From Neobacillus cucumis (GTDB taxonomy: Bacteria > Bacillota > Bacilli > Bacillales > Cytobacillaceae): a DNA stretch of 64,000 nucleotides. A model generated the notes under the pieces. That model made no database searches and was not told the origin of the DNA. It was given only the letters and a program-made list of their open reading frames with translations. A program made the position numbers and the translations under genes. The DNA lies in NCBI RefSeq assembly GCF_016908975.1, contig NZ_JAFBEX010000005.1:124001-188000 (forward strand), written 5' to 3'. This document shows, piece by piece, positions 16,253-25,586 of the stretch (position 1 is its first letter; each line of letters opens with the position of its first letter).

Positions 16253-18034
16253 ATGAAATTATTAAAGAAGCATGTATCTTGTGCATTATTAACTTTACCA
16301 TTACTTCAAAGTTCCCTGGGAGGAATTTCTGCGAGTGCTGCAACAATCCCAGCCACAGTAACGCCTGCGTCAGAACCATCCTGGGGTTATTTTGTAGGTA
16401 GTTACAAAAATAATAGTTCTGTTAACATGACGGAAAATTCAAATCCGACAATTGGGCTGCTCTCCGAATACAATAATTTATGGAAACCTGGCACTACATG
16501 GGATACAGGTACCAAACTGAACAGCAGCGTGCTGGATGCAAACATACAAAAAGTGCTTGACATAACAGCAAATCGTACCGCCAGCGAAGCAGATGCGGCA
16601 TATATCGATGACCGTAGAAATCAAAGCTACAGTGTTATGGACGGTCTGGGATCGCTGACTGATGTTTATCGTATGAACGCAGGAGCGACGACAACAATCA
16701 ATAATGTCCCAGCAGATGCCACCACAAAAAAATATGATGACCAAGGAAACAATGCAGGCAGCACGTCCTCTAGTCTTGGTAACATAGTAAGCTTAGTAAA
16801 TACCTTACGTGGAAACTATTCTTCCACAAGTCCGGCTAAAAATTACTTTAGCTATCCACGCCCTTTTAGGTGGAGCAGCACATCAATTATTGTTCCGGCC
16901 CTTGTGCCTGCTATCAATCCTGATCCAAGCAAGGATGGCGGCTTTCCTAGTGGCCATACCAATGCTGCCTACCTCAGTGCTATTGCTATGGCTTATGCAG
17001 TACCAGAGCGTTACCAAGAACTACTTACACGAGCTTCAGAACTGGGTAACAACCGGATAGTTGCGGGTATGCACTCTCCTCTTGATGTTATGGGGGGGCG
17101 TGTCATGGCAACCGCGCTAGCTGCAGCGATTTTGTCTGATCCAGCCAATCAAAATTTGAAAAAAGCTGCTTATGATGATGCACATAGCAAATTATTAACA
17201 CAAACCGGTACAGCAACTGATCGCTTCAGCGATTATTCCAAGAATAAAACAGATTATACCCAACGATTGACATATGGATTTAAGCAATTAAATTCAACGA
17301 CTAACCCAATGGTGGTTCCGAAAGGAGCCGAAGTCCTTTTGGAAACTCGTCTGCCTTACCTTGACAGCACGCAGCGCCGCTGGGTTTTAGCCACTACTGG
17401 TCTACCTTCCGGCTATCCTGTGCTTGATGATCCTGAGGGATGGGGGCGTTTGAATCTCTTTGCCGCTGCGGATGGTTATGGTGCTTTTGCCACCGACGTT
17501 ACCGTGACAATGGATTCATCGAAAGGCGGATTCAATTCATTGGATCACTGGCGCAATGATATCTCCGGTACTGGAAAGCTCACAAAAAAGGGTACAGGTA
17601 CTTTAATCCTTCAGGGTAATAATACTTATGCCGGTGGTACTCAAATCGACCAAGGTACACTAGAGGGAGATTCTGAGACTGCTTTCGGAAAAGGGGATGT
17701 TACGAACAACGGAGGCACCGTAAGTGAAAATGTTTCTGGAAGAGTTATCATCGACGGAAATTACACACAATCTGATAATGGAACACTTGAGCTAAGCCTT
17801 AGCGATAAAAATGATCAACTCGAAGTTAATGGAGGGGTAATCACTAAAGGGAAATTACTTCTGAATTTCGAGAATCAATATGTACCAGATAAGAACGTCA
17901 CGATCATTTCCTTTAATAAGCATCATCGACAGGGAGAATTTTCATCCATTGAGACAAAAGGATTACCAAGTCAATACAAAGTAAAGGTTAACTATAATTC
18001 GGACAGTATCCAGTTAAAAGTCATAAAAAAATAA
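16253..18034 (+). CDS. Secreted PAP2-family acid phosphatase with a C-terminal autotransporter-type repeat
   Basis: An exported phosphatase with a signal peptide ending near ASAA (residues 27-30). The vanadium-haloperoxidase/PAP2 catalytic motifs are complete: KX6RP at Lys196 to Pro204, PSGH at 232-235, and NR-X5-H-X3-D with Arg268, His274 and Asp278. After about residue 410 the protein changes to a beta-rich repeat: GTGTLILQGNNTYAGGTQID (448-467) is a textbook passenger-associated transport repeat (PATR), otherwise common in Gram-negative autotransporters. No outer-membrane beta-barrel is present. Pho-like boxes upstream suggest phosphate control. At 593 residues it is longer than simple class A acid phosphatases. 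The base composition is richer in G+C than its neighbours, so transfer is possible. Confidence 0.85.
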   Translation: MKLLKKHVSCALLTLPLLQSSLGGISASAATIPATVTPASEPSWGYFVGSYKNNSSVNMTENSNPTIGLLSEYNNLWKPGTTWDTGTKLNSSVLDANIQKVLDITANRTASEADAAYIDDRRNQSYSVMDGLGSLTDVYRMNAGATTTINNVPADATTKKYDDQGNNAGSTSSSLGNIVSLVNTLRGNYSSTSPAKNYFSYPRPFRWSSTSIIVPALVPAINPDPSKDGGFPSGHTNAAYLSAIAMAYAVPERYQELLTRASELGNNRIVAGMHSPLDVMGGRVMATALAAAILSDPANQNLKKAAYDDAHSKLLTQTGTATDRFSDYSKNKTDYTQRLTYGFKQLNSTTNPMVVPKGAEVLLETRLPYLDSTQRRWVLATTGLPSGYPVLDDPEGWGRLNLFAAADGYGAFATDVTVTMDSSKGGFNSLDHWRNDISGTGKLTKKGTGTLILQGNNTYAGGTQIDQGTLEGDSETAFGKGDVTNNGGTVSENVSGRVIIDGNYTQSDNGTLELSLSDKNDQLEVNGGVITKGKLLLNFENQYVPDKNVTIISFNKHHRQGEFSSIETKGLPSQYKVKVNYNSDSIQLKVIKK

Positions 18035-18089
18035 TTCGTAACTTCACCAAAGTTTCTTTTGACTCTTGGAGAAATTAGCTTTCTTCTAA

Positions 18090-18118
18090 GAAGATGACCA
18101 CATTTGTGGTCATCTTCC
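18090..18118. terminator. Bidirectional terminator between convergent genes
   Basis: GAAGATGACCAC pairs with GTGGTCATCTTC around ATTT. It serves the PAP2 phosphatase and the convergent yfhP-like gene. Confidence 0.85.
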
Positions 18119-18124
18119 TTAAAT

Positions 18125-19108
18125 TTATAGATGTAGGTCTTTCGTTAGATTTCTTAATACTCGTTTATATTGTTTCATAGTGTTAACTCTACCAATATAA
18201 CTTCTTTTTCTGTTCAAATCCGAAGAGATATATTGAATCGCAACAGAAGGGAAAAAACTGTTAGTGCGAAACCGAAGATCCTTCCAATAAACGATATAAC
18301 CTTTTTTCCTGACCTTGACAAATGGATAAGCAAAATTAGTCGATGCTAGAAAATCGGAAACCTCTTGATTATATTGACTATCTGATACCAATGTCGGAAA
18401 GTTGATTTTTTTACTAAGTGTATGTTCAATAGTTAAACTATTTACAGAATAAATGCCAAAAAGGAAATCTTCCCTTGTCTCAATGATAATATCCCATTTA
18501 AATAGTGTTATTAGGGGGATTAATTTAATCCGTTCTGCGTTTATAAAATGGCATTGTAGGTGTCTTTTCGCTAATATGGCAGAAAAAGTGCGGATGGCAA
18601 GGTAGAAAAGTAGGATAATATAAATGATAAGAAAGGTCATTCCAGATTGAAAGAATATGATTAATACAAATCCGAGAAAATGGAGGAGTAGAATGTAAGG
18701 ATCTAATAATGGAACAGCATCAAAGGCAATCCATTTTTGAGAGTAAGGCCGCAATATTTGTGTTCCATGTACATTAAATAAATCAAAAAACACATGAAGG
18801 ATAACAGCTAAAAATGTCCATAAAAATAGATGGAAAAACGATGTGCCAGCAATCAGGTATAGAATGCCTGTAACCATAATACCCCATAAAGGAAGAGCAG
18901 GAATTGAATGTGACAGACCCCTGTGATTCCGTATATAGCTACCCTTTCCCTTCAAGCGGTACAAAAAATCAAAGTCAGGTGCATTTGAACCGATGACAGC
19001 ACCTAAAATGACAACCTGTGATAAGGATTCGTTAGTTGAGACGGCGGGATCAATCTGAGCTAAGGCACCAATACCTAAGCCAATAACAACATGCGAAAAA
19101 GTATCCAC
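18125..19108 (-). CDS. yfhP: Membrane-bound metal-dependent hydrolase family protein (YfhP/YdjM)
   Basis: A 327-residue membrane protein of the PF04307 family. It begins MDTFSHVVIGLGIGALAQIDP, then NAPDFDFLYRLKGKGSYIRNHRGLSHSIPAL holds the conserved Asp and HRGLSHS histidines presumed to bind metal. About five hydrophobic segments lie in the first 185 residues, followed by a soluble C-terminal domain of about 140. Length and layout match B. subtilis YfhP, which is annotated as a regulator-like membrane protein of uncertain function. The E. coli relative YdjM is LexA-controlled. It probably acts alone. Confidence 0.85.
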   Translation of the reverse strand: MDTFSHVVIGLGIGALAQIDPAVSTNESLSQVVILGAVIGSNAPDFDFLYRLKGKGSYIRNHRGLSHSIPALPLWGIMVTGILYLIAGTSFFHLFLWTFLAVILHVFFDLFNVHGTQILRPYSQKWIAFDAVPLLDPYILLLHFLGFVLIIFFQSGMTFLIIYIILLFYLAIRTFSAILAKRHLQCHFINAERIKLIPLITLFKWDIIIETREDFLFGIYSVNSLTIEHTLSKKINFPTLVSDSQYNQEVSDFLASTNFAYPFVKVRKKGYIVYWKDLRFRTNSFFPSVAIQYISSDLNRKRSYIGRVNTMKQYKRVLRNLTKDLHL

Positions 19109-19407
19109 TTTATCACTCCTCAGTCTTCATCCTAATTATAAAATCTCCAGGCAAAAGGACCAAATTACTTCTATATTTAATACTTTTATTTTACTAGATG
19201 ATCAAGCGAATTTTTCTTGAGTTATTATTAAAAAATTGTAAAGATTCTGTATATTAGTAACTAGTCTTTTGGATTTTATGTAAAATAAAAGTATTAACAC
19301 AATTGGCCCTAGACTTAAGTTATAAAAGCAATGTATTAGTAAAGATTTTCTTTTTGTAAAATAACATGTTCCATATAGATTATGGCAGGACTTATTGAGG
19401 AAAGGTG

Positions 19408-20721
19408 ATGTTAAGATTGTTAAATTCCACCGTTCGGCAAAACGATTATCTAATCAATCCATTCATACCTTTAATAAATTATAGTGAATTGAAAAAAGTA
19501 AAAAATGTAATTCTACTAATTGGTGACGGGATGGGCTTTTCATATACGACCGGGCTTCGTTATTTCAATCATTCGACTCAAAAAGGGTTAATGAAACCAA
19601 CTGTATTTGATCGATACTTCGTTGGAACCCAGTCAACTTATTCATTAGATACACAATGTAATATTACCGATTCCGCCGCAGCGGGGACAGCTTTATCGAC
19701 AGGTTATAAAACGTATAATGGTGCTCTTGGTGTAAATATTGATAAACAAACCGTTCCAACCGTATTAGAATATGCAAAATACCGCGGAAAATCTACTGGC
19801 TTAGTAGGAACAAGTCAGATTAACCATGCAACTCTGGCAGCGTTTGCTGCACACATGGAATCAAGAGAACAATATGAGCAAATTGCAGATGATTATCTCG
19901 ATGAGCGAATAGAAGGTAAGCAGAAAATAGATGTGATGCTTGGGGGAGGAACTTCGTATTTCCTTCGAGAAGATCGAAATTTAATAGAAGAGTTTGTAAA
20001 TAACCATTATGGCTTTGTGACTAACTTTCAGGAGCTTATTTCAAATAAAACTGAGCAATTGTTAGGATTATTTGCACCTGTTGAACTCCCAAAAAAGCTT
20101 GATCGTGATTCTAGTGTTCCATCTCTTGCCCAAATGACAAAAGCTGCTCTTCAACGGTTGCAACAGAATCCAAATGGATTTTTTCTTTTAGTAGAGGGCA
20201 GCCAAATCGATTGGGCAGGTCATGACAATGATATTGTTGGGGCAATGAGTGAGGTTACAGACTTTGAAGAAGCTTTTAATATAGCAATTCAATTTGCCTT
20301 CAATCGAGAAGATACAATTGTCATTGCGACCGCTGATCACTCAACAGGAGGAATGAGTATTGATTGTAATGGTAACTATAATTGGAAACCGAGTGTGATT
20401 AGAGCCATTACCTCAACTCCATTTGTGATTGCCAATCGTTTACATGAAACGAAAGATCTATCGACGTTAGAACATTACATGCATTTTTCGCTTTATGATG
20501 AAGACTTGAAAACGATAAAGTCAACTTTAGAAATGGAAGTTGAAGATACACGGCAAGCACTCATCAACATTATCAATCAGTATTCGAGTACTGGATGGAC
20601 AACAAAAGGGCATACAGGAGAGGATGTTCCCATTTATGCCTATGGTCTAAATCGGCATTTGTTCAGTGGTAAAATGGAAAATAGTGATATTGCAAGGATT
20701 ATTTTTCAAATTATGGATTAA
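19408..20721 (+). CDS. Alkaline phosphatase family protein without an evident signal peptide
   Basis: Phosphomonoesterase of the PhoA superfamily. ILLIGDGMG holds the first metal-binding Asp, TDSAAAGTAL holds the phosphorylated serine (residue 89), EGSQIDWAGHDND (about 255-267) and ATADHSTGGM (about 310-319) hold further metal ligands, and the late WTTKGHTGEDVP holds the last histidine. GAGGAAAGG lies at proper distance from the ATG at 19408; a GTG at 19405 overlaps it. The N-terminus MLRLLNSTVRQNDYLINPF has no clear export signal, unlike PhoA/PhoB of B. subtilis. It may be cytoplasmic, exported by another route or N-terminally truncated. It sits with two other phosphatases. Confidence 0.88.
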   Translation: MLRLLNSTVRQNDYLINPFIPLINYSELKKVKNVILLIGDGMGFSYTTGLRYFNHSTQKGLMKPTVFDRYFVGTQSTYSLDTQCNITDSAAAGTALSTGYKTYNGALGVNIDKQTVPTVLEYAKYRGKSTGLVGTSQINHATLAAFAAHMESREQYEQIADDYLDERIEGKQKIDVMLGGGTSYFLREDRNLIEEFVNNHYGFVTNFQELISNKTEQLLGLFAPVELPKKLDRDSSVPSLAQMTKAALQRLQQNPNGFFLLVEGSQIDWAGHDNDIVGAMSEVTDFEEAFNIAIQFAFNREDTIVIATADHSTGGMSIDCNGNYNWKPSVIRAITSTPFVIANRLHETKDLSTLEHYMHFSLYDEDLKTIKSTLEMEVEDTRQALINIINQYSSTGWTTKGHTGEDVPIYAYGLNRHLFSGKMENSDIARIIFQIMD

Positions 20722-20757
20722 TTACGATTAAAACACTAGAGGGAATTAATATATGAT

Positions 20758-20795
20758 AAGAGAGACAGTCAAGTATTTCTGTCTCTCTTCATTTT
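20758..20795 (+). terminator. Rho-independent terminator after alkaline phosphatase
   Basis: AAGAGAGACAG pairs with CTGTCTCTCTT around a ten-base loop, followed by CATTTTAT. Confidence 0.75.
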
Positions 20796-20880
20796 ATAAA
20801 CATATAAGTTTTTATATATTTTTTTCTGGCAACTCAACCAAATAAAGAAAAAAGAAGCGTTAATCTACGCTTCATTGTCA

Positions 20881-21096
20881 TTAATTATTTTGAAAAGAAA
20901 GTTCAGAGTATTGAACTAAGAGAATTTGAAATTTGTTTTTCGTATCTTGAATCTCACAATATTCCGAGGAGTAACGGTGAAGTAAAAAATAGTTTTTTCC
21001 ATTGTATTTAACTAATTGATTGAGCAAAGAAAACTCTCCTTTGAAAAGACCGTAATAGGTAAGAGTAATAACTAGCATTGGCTTCACCTTTGCCAA
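20881..21096 (-). CDS. Small protein of unknown function, about 71 aa (start uncertain)
   Basis: Not recognised. The frame opens with TTG and reads MAKVKPMLVITLTYYGLFKGEF, then KYNGKNYFLLHRYSSEYCEI. A GGGAGGAAAGC ribosome site lies 12 bases upstream of the TTG and nearer an out-of-frame ATG that gives only 31 codons. An internal ATG at residue 7 is another option. A single gene of this kind in its own unit is plausible but not secure. Confidence 0.4.
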   Translation of the reverse strand: MAKVKPMLVITLTYYGLFKGEFSLLNQLVKYNGKNYFLLHRYSSEYCEIQDTKNKFQILLVQYSELSFQNN

Positions 21097-21327
21097 ATAC
21101 CATGCTTTCCTCCCTATAAATATATTAATGCGGGAATATTAAGAAATTACTTATTCCATGTAAAGGTTCTGTAAAAAATGATAAAGGTATTTGGCTTCGC
21201 TTAAAAAAGTGCATGAGAGAGGATTTTGACCATAGGTTATAATAACACTGTTTATTTTACAAAAAATTAACAAGGTTTTTTGTCATTTTTGTCAAATTCT
21301 AAATATAGGTAATATAAGGGGAAGGAA

Positions 21328-21546
21328 GTGGAGAGATTGAGAAATCAGAAAACTTTTTTTGTCATAAAAGACCTAATATTTGAGGTTCCAAAACCAGAAA
21401 TAACCGTAAGGAAAGTTAGAATAGCACTGGTTAAATGTGAAAATGAGGAATATAATGTCCTTAAAAAAAATTTTGATGAAGATATTTTTAATATAGAAAA
21501 AACAGCTGAAGGGTGGCTTATCACAGAGAAAGATCTGCCCTCTTAG
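21328..21546 (+). CDS. Small protein of unknown function, 72 aa
   Basis: Not recognised. A charged 72-residue protein beginning at GTG behind AAGGGGAAGGAA, reading MERLRNQKTFFVIKDLIFEVP and ending TAEGWLITEKDLPS. The N-terminal half is basic and the C-terminal half acidic. There is no membrane segment or signal. It stands alone between divergent and convergent neighbours and is followed by a stem-loop. Confidence 0.5.
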   Translation: MERLRNQKTFFVIKDLIFEVPKPEITVRKVRIALVKCENEEYNVLKKNFDEDIFNIEKTAEGWLITEKDLPS

Positions 21547-21583
21547 GCCAAACTTCTAATATTATAACTTATTCCTACTATAA

Positions 21584-21615
21584 AGGCTGTATCCATTGTT
21601 TTTGGATACAGCCTG
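21584..21615. terminator. Stem-loop between convergent genes
   Basis: AGGCTGTATCCA pairs with TGGATACAGCCT around a short T-rich loop. T-tracts on either side are weak, but the stem is long. It probably ends the small gene and the amidohydrolase gene. Confidence 0.65.
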
Positions 21616-21648
21616 AACGCTAGTAAAATTAATAGGAAAAAGTACATA

Positions 21649-23283
21649 TCAATTAGAAGTAGTGTGTAGTTTAACCGAATGATCTTGGTACACTAGATTA
21701 CCACACATATAAGTCTCTTGAACCACAAGGGTATCTATCTTTTCAGGACGAACTTCAAATATGTCCTTATTCAATACAATAAAGTCAGCATGATTGCCCA
21801 CGCTCAGTTGACCGACATGAGGAATCCGTGTGATTTCTTGTGCTTCTTTTGTGTAAAGCATAATCGCAGTAAATATATCGATTTTTTGTTTTTGTCCAGT
21901 ATCCGCGCCATTATACGCCAAGCGGCTAACAGCTGATTTCATCCCAACAAATGGATTTACGGGATCAGCCCAAGCTGTAGCAGGTGCATCTGAAGAGAAA
22001 GCCACTTTAATGCCTGCTTCTAATAGGGACGGAATAGGATATGTTTTCTTTGTACGTTCAGGTCCAAGGTTATTATGATAGCTCTCAATTTCTGCAAACA
22101 CAAAAATCGGCTGCGTTACAAAGGCAATACCTGTTTCAGCAGCCCGTTGAATGGCGCGAGTAGTCGGCATTGCTGCATGTTCAATCCGAATAGAAGGACC
22201 ATCTGTAAGCCAGCCTTTTTTGCCATAAAAAGTATCAATGATGAAGTCAATGGCTTGCTCGCCCATCGCATGGATGACCAATTGAACATTGTTCTGCTCG
22301 GCTGCTGTTGCTGCAGCTAATAACTCTTCTATTGTTACTGTTTGAATTCCGTAGTTTTCTTCATCCCCTAAAAAAGGAGGAGTGACCCAAGCTGTTTTCC
22401 CAGATACACTCCCATCCGCGAATAACTTGATACCGCCAATGTGAATTTGATTTGCGTTATTAATGTTGCCTGAATGTAATATTGAATGATCCTTTAAATC
22501 CTCCCACAAATAATATAAAACCGTACGTTGTTTTAGTCCTTTTTTTACAGCGGTATTATACATTTCTAGATAATCAATTGGCTCAGTTCTGCTCATAAGG
22601 TCTGTAATTGCTGTAATTCCGCGAGAAAGCAGGAAAGTACTTAATTCGGCAAGTGACGCAGCGTCTTCTTCGAGAGATTTAACAGGCATGATGCAATGGA
22701 CAAGATCTTTGGCATTTTCCCGTAAAATACCTGTTGGCTCCCCATTTAGATCCCGATCGATTTCTCCACCTGGTGGATCGGGAGTATCTCTCGTAATACC
22801 TGCTAGCTCCAGAGCTTTGCTATTTACTACCGCAATGTGGGTACATGTCCGGGTAATGAAAATCGGTATTTCGGTTGCAGCTTTATCTAAATCCCACCGT
22901 GTCGGTGCTCTTCCTTCTAAAAATTTTCCTTCGTCATAACCCCAGCCTTCAATCCATTTACCAGTTTCATTGACTTTACATGACTTCCGAATCTGTTCAA
23001 CTAAATCCACAATGGAATTAACGAATGGAGGGGTGCAGGCAATTTGTTTAGAAGCATTTGCAAGCCACAAGGGATGCATATGGGCATCAATAAGACCTGG
23101 AATCACCCTTCGACCTTTAAGGTCCATGCATTCGCCCTCTATTCTTTCTAAATCTGATTCCTCACCAATCCATGCAATCCTGCCATTGCGCACAATCATG
23201 GTATTGGCATATGGTTGTTCCGGATTAGCTGTGAAAATTTTTCCGTTAAAAAAAGTCCGCACAGATTGTTTATGAATAGACAT
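21649..23283 (-). CDS. Amidohydrolase family 3 protein (YtcJ type)
   Basis: Metal-dependent hydrolase of the PF07969 amidohydrolase group related to B. subtilis YtcJ. After a short beta-sandwich start (TFFNGKIFTANPEQPYANTM), VIPGLIDAHMHPLWL carries the HxH metal pair and LVIHAMGEQAID and RIEHAAMP carry further ligands, with FSSDAPA near the end holding the catalytic Asp. The ATG at 23283 is chosen because AGAGAGGAAG lies in front; a longer frame to 23343 has no ribosome site. Substrates of this group are unknown and may be N-acyl compounds or cyclic amides. It is transcribed alone. Confidence 0.85.
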   Translation of the reverse strand: MSIHKQSVRTFFNGKIFTANPEQPYANTMIVRNGRIAWIGEESDLERIEGECMDLKGRRVIPGLIDAHMHPLWLANASKQIACTPPFVNSIVDLVEQIRKSCKVNETGKWIEGWGYDEGKFLEGRAPTRWDLDKAATEIPIFITRTCTHIAVVNSKALELAGITRDTPDPPGGEIDRDLNGEPTGILRENAKDLVHCIMPVKSLEEDAASLAELSTFLLSRGITAITDLMSRTEPIDYLEMYNTAVKKGLKQRTVLYYLWEDLKDHSILHSGNINNANQIHIGGIKLFADGSVSGKTAWVTPPFLGDEENYGIQTVTIEELLAAATAAEQNNVQLVIHAMGEQAIDFIIDTFYGKKGWLTDGPSIRIEHAAMPTTRAIQRAAETGIAFVTQPIFVFAEIESYHNNLGPERTKKTYPIPSLLEAGIKVAFSSDAPATAWADPVNPFVGMKSAVSRLAYNGADTGQKQKIDIFTAIMLYTKEAQEITRIPHVGQLSVGNHADFIVLNKDIFEVRPEKIDTLVVQETYMCGNLVYQDHSVKLHTTSN

Positions 23284-23360
23284 TAAAAATACTTCCTCTC
23301 TAAAAAAATTTAATCTGCAAAAATAGAATTTAGGTCTTATCAAGAATCTGAGGCTTAATT

Positions 23361-23405
23361 TTAAGACCCTAGATTACTCGTACCTGAAGTAAACTAGGGT
23401 CTTAA
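23361..23405. terminator. Stem-loop downstream of the 609-aa papain-like gene
   Basis: TTAAGACCCTAG pairs perfectly with CTAGGGTCTTAA around a 21-base loop. It lies between the reverse-strand papain-like gene and the amidohydrolase gene. Confidence 0.65.
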
Positions 23406-23447
23406 ACTGAATATGGAGTGATAAATACTTACGATAAATGAAGAGAC

Positions 23448-25277
23448 TCACACTTGTTTTGGAAAGTGAAAAGCATATAAGAAGTAAAGGAAATCGTCAA
23501 AAGGGAGAGACGACTCACCATGACGCTCACCATTCCCAGTGACACTTGTTCTAATTGAGTTTCCCCATACTTGAAGACTATCGTTATTCGGATTATAAAA
23601 GTAAACACGAAGACAGCCTTTTGGATCGGTGCAAACTCTTTGAATTAGTACGGCATGGGCACCAAGTACTTGACCTGATTGATTATAAATAGTAATTCCC
23701 GCAGGTTGCGGAAGTCCTTCATTCACATCCGGTTTTTCCGATGGGTGATAGTATCGATAAAACCGTTCCTTAAATCTTGAGTCACTATAAACATCTGAAA
23801 ATTCACTCCAAATTCCATTGATATGAAACGAGGGATTAATCCATTTATGGGGATCCTGCCCGCGTCCATTGGCAGCCTTTAACATTTCAAAATAGATGGA
23901 ATCAAGGTGAGGAATCAAGAGTAGTGAGACGGTATCAATATTTTCCTCATCGTCCATGGCTGCATGCGGAAGCGCGTCTGAAGATAGGGGTCTACCCTCA
24001 AAATGAATCGTGATTTTTCCATGCTCCAGAAAATGATTAAACAATTTAAGAAGCATGACAGGATCCTTTTGTGACCAATAACTGAGTGCTCTTGTAGATT
24101 GGCAAGTTGGATTAAAGCCTTGCCCAATACCTAGGGGTTGACCTAAAACACTAATCATTCCCGATACAACAAGTGAACGAAGGGTAGATAAATCCAATAT
24201 TTTATAGACGTTCACAAGCCTATTCTGAATCTGTTCGTGAATAGGAATGGTTACAAGTTTCTCTATTTCACTTATAAATTCTCTGGTAAAAACGTCCCGC
24301 TGTAGAAGACACATTAAACCATAAATGCTACTCCTAGTATTCATGGTGGTGGTAGAAGTGATTAATGAAGAAATCAAAGGAAAATTTGATCGAAGATTTT
24401 TTCTGGCTGTATCGTCCACAACCAGCATACTCTGAACCAAATCAGGCTTTTCTTTAGTAATAAATTTTAAAAATAAAGCATGGAAGGGTGAAACAAGCCC
24501 CGTATGACTCATCGATTCACGTAGCTGCTCGGCTTCTTTAACTAGTAATAAATCAATACTGGCCTTTAATTTATTTTCATAACTTCCCCTATCAAAAACA
24601 GCCAAATCGGATGGGGAATAGACAGCATTTTCGTATTTCATTAAGCTCGAATCCTTCATTTTCTGGCCGTCCTCTAATCCTCTCGCATTAGCGATTAATT
24701 TAAGGATTTTGTTCGTTACAATGGGCCTTTGGACAGTTAGATTGTCAACTTCCTGATACAAAATGTGAAATACATGTGAAGAAAAACAGTGGTCCGAGAT
24801 AAATCCTAGAATCTCTGAAGCTTGCTTGTCTTTGTAAAGCTGGGTTACCCGATTTTCCTCCGTTTCCTTCATTAAAAGGAGGTCAAGGTTTAGAGCGATC
24901 ACCTTTGTCAAGAATTCAGTTGCATCTGTAGCAGACATTTCTGGATGTACATAATTTCCTCTTGCAATGGCTAGAATTCTGAGATTGCTCATCGCTTCAG
25001 CTGCTGCCATGGTCCCGCCGGCATGCAAAGTCCCTCTAACTAAAGGAGGATTAAGCTTAGAGACGTTTTCCCATGGCTTCCCGACAAATACTCCGGCTTC
25101 ATCAAAGAGATGTGCATATTTGAATATCTTTATTAATCCATTTGGTTCCTTGAGAAGGGCGGCAGCTTCTTCAAAAACGGCATTTTGAAATAAACTTTTT
25201 GTTAATGCTGGAGATTTCCGTAACTGATAAAAGGCCTTTTGAAACGAATCCTCTGAAGTAAATAATAAAAGTCCCAT
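23448..25277 (-). CDS. Predicted papain-like cysteine peptidase/transamidase, paralogue B (609 aa)
   Basis: No named family recognised. The protein is cytoplasmic in appearance, with a helical N-terminal region of about 370 residues and a C-terminal domain with a papain-type active-site layout. GQGFNPTCQS puts Cys392 six residues after Gln386, the spacing of papain's oxyanion glutamine. GAHAVLIQ holds His541, and YFYNPNND holds Asn562. The His-strand/Asn-Pro-Asn arrangement is like that of YopT-type (C58) peptidases. It is a clear paralogue of the 664-aa protein at 28752-30746; conserved blocks include LAIARGNYVH, LTVQRPIVT and HKWINPSF. It lies downstream of argB, beyond a terminator. Substrate unknown. 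Confidence 0.7.
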   Translation of the reverse strand: MGLLLFTSEDSFQKAFYQLRKSPALTKSLFQNAVFEEAAALLKEPNGLIKIFKYAHLFDEAGVFVGKPWENVSKLNPPLVRGTLHAGGTMAAAEAMSNLRILAIARGNYVHPEMSATDATEFLTKVIALNLDLLLMKETEENRVTQLYKDKQASEILGFISDHCFSSHVFHILYQEVDNLTVQRPIVTNKILKLIANARGLEDGQKMKDSSLMKYENAVYSPSDLAVFDRGSYENKLKASIDLLLVKEAEQLRESMSHTGLVSPFHALFLKFITKEKPDLVQSMLVVDDTARKNLRSNFPLISSLITSTTTMNTRSSIYGLMCLLQRDVFTREFISEIEKLVTIPIHEQIQNRLVNVYKILDLSTLRSLVVSGMISVLGQPLGIGQGFNPTCQSTRALSYWSQKDPVMLLKLFNHFLEHGKITIHFEGRPLSSDALPHAAMDDEENIDTVSLLLIPHLDSIYFEMLKAANGRGQDPHKWINPSFHINGIWSEFSDVYSDSRFKERFYRYYHPSEKPDVNEGLPQPAGITIYNQSGQVLGAHAVLIQRVCTDPKGCLRVYFYNPNNDSLQVWGNSIRTSVTGNGERHGESSLPFDDFLYFLYAFHFPKQV

Positions 25278-25521
25278 ATATCCATTCCCTTCTCTGCTTT
25301 TTGCCCTTACAAATAATTTTTTGACAAGGAATTAAGAGAAACAAGCAGTGGCGAGGCGGTTTAGTTGTTCAACTATCCTTCAACATGACCAGTGTAACAG
25401 AAGAATTTAATTTAAGGGGAAGATCGGATCAATAATTACAAGAATATTTTTAAAATTTGGATTATTATCTGATTAATTTAACATAGGCTGGTAAATTAAT
25501 CAATGAATTTTAGTTTGTAAA

Positions 25522-25563
25522 ATACCAAAAATAAGGACCACGAAAATACCTTTCGGGTCCTTT
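25522..25563 (-). terminator. Terminator after argB (reverse strand)
   Basis: AAGGACC/GGTCCTT extended by CGAAA/TTTCG with one bulged base. On the reverse strand it is followed by ATTTTTGG. It separates argB from the 609-aa papain-like gene. The rest of the 309-bp gap should hold that gene's promoter. Confidence 0.8.
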
Positions 25564-25586
25564 TATTTGTTATAGCTAGTTTATCA

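Noticed and set aside
16253..18034. True autotransporter
   Set aside because: Only a PATR-type repeat is present; there is no C-terminal beta-barrel and the host appears Gram-positive.
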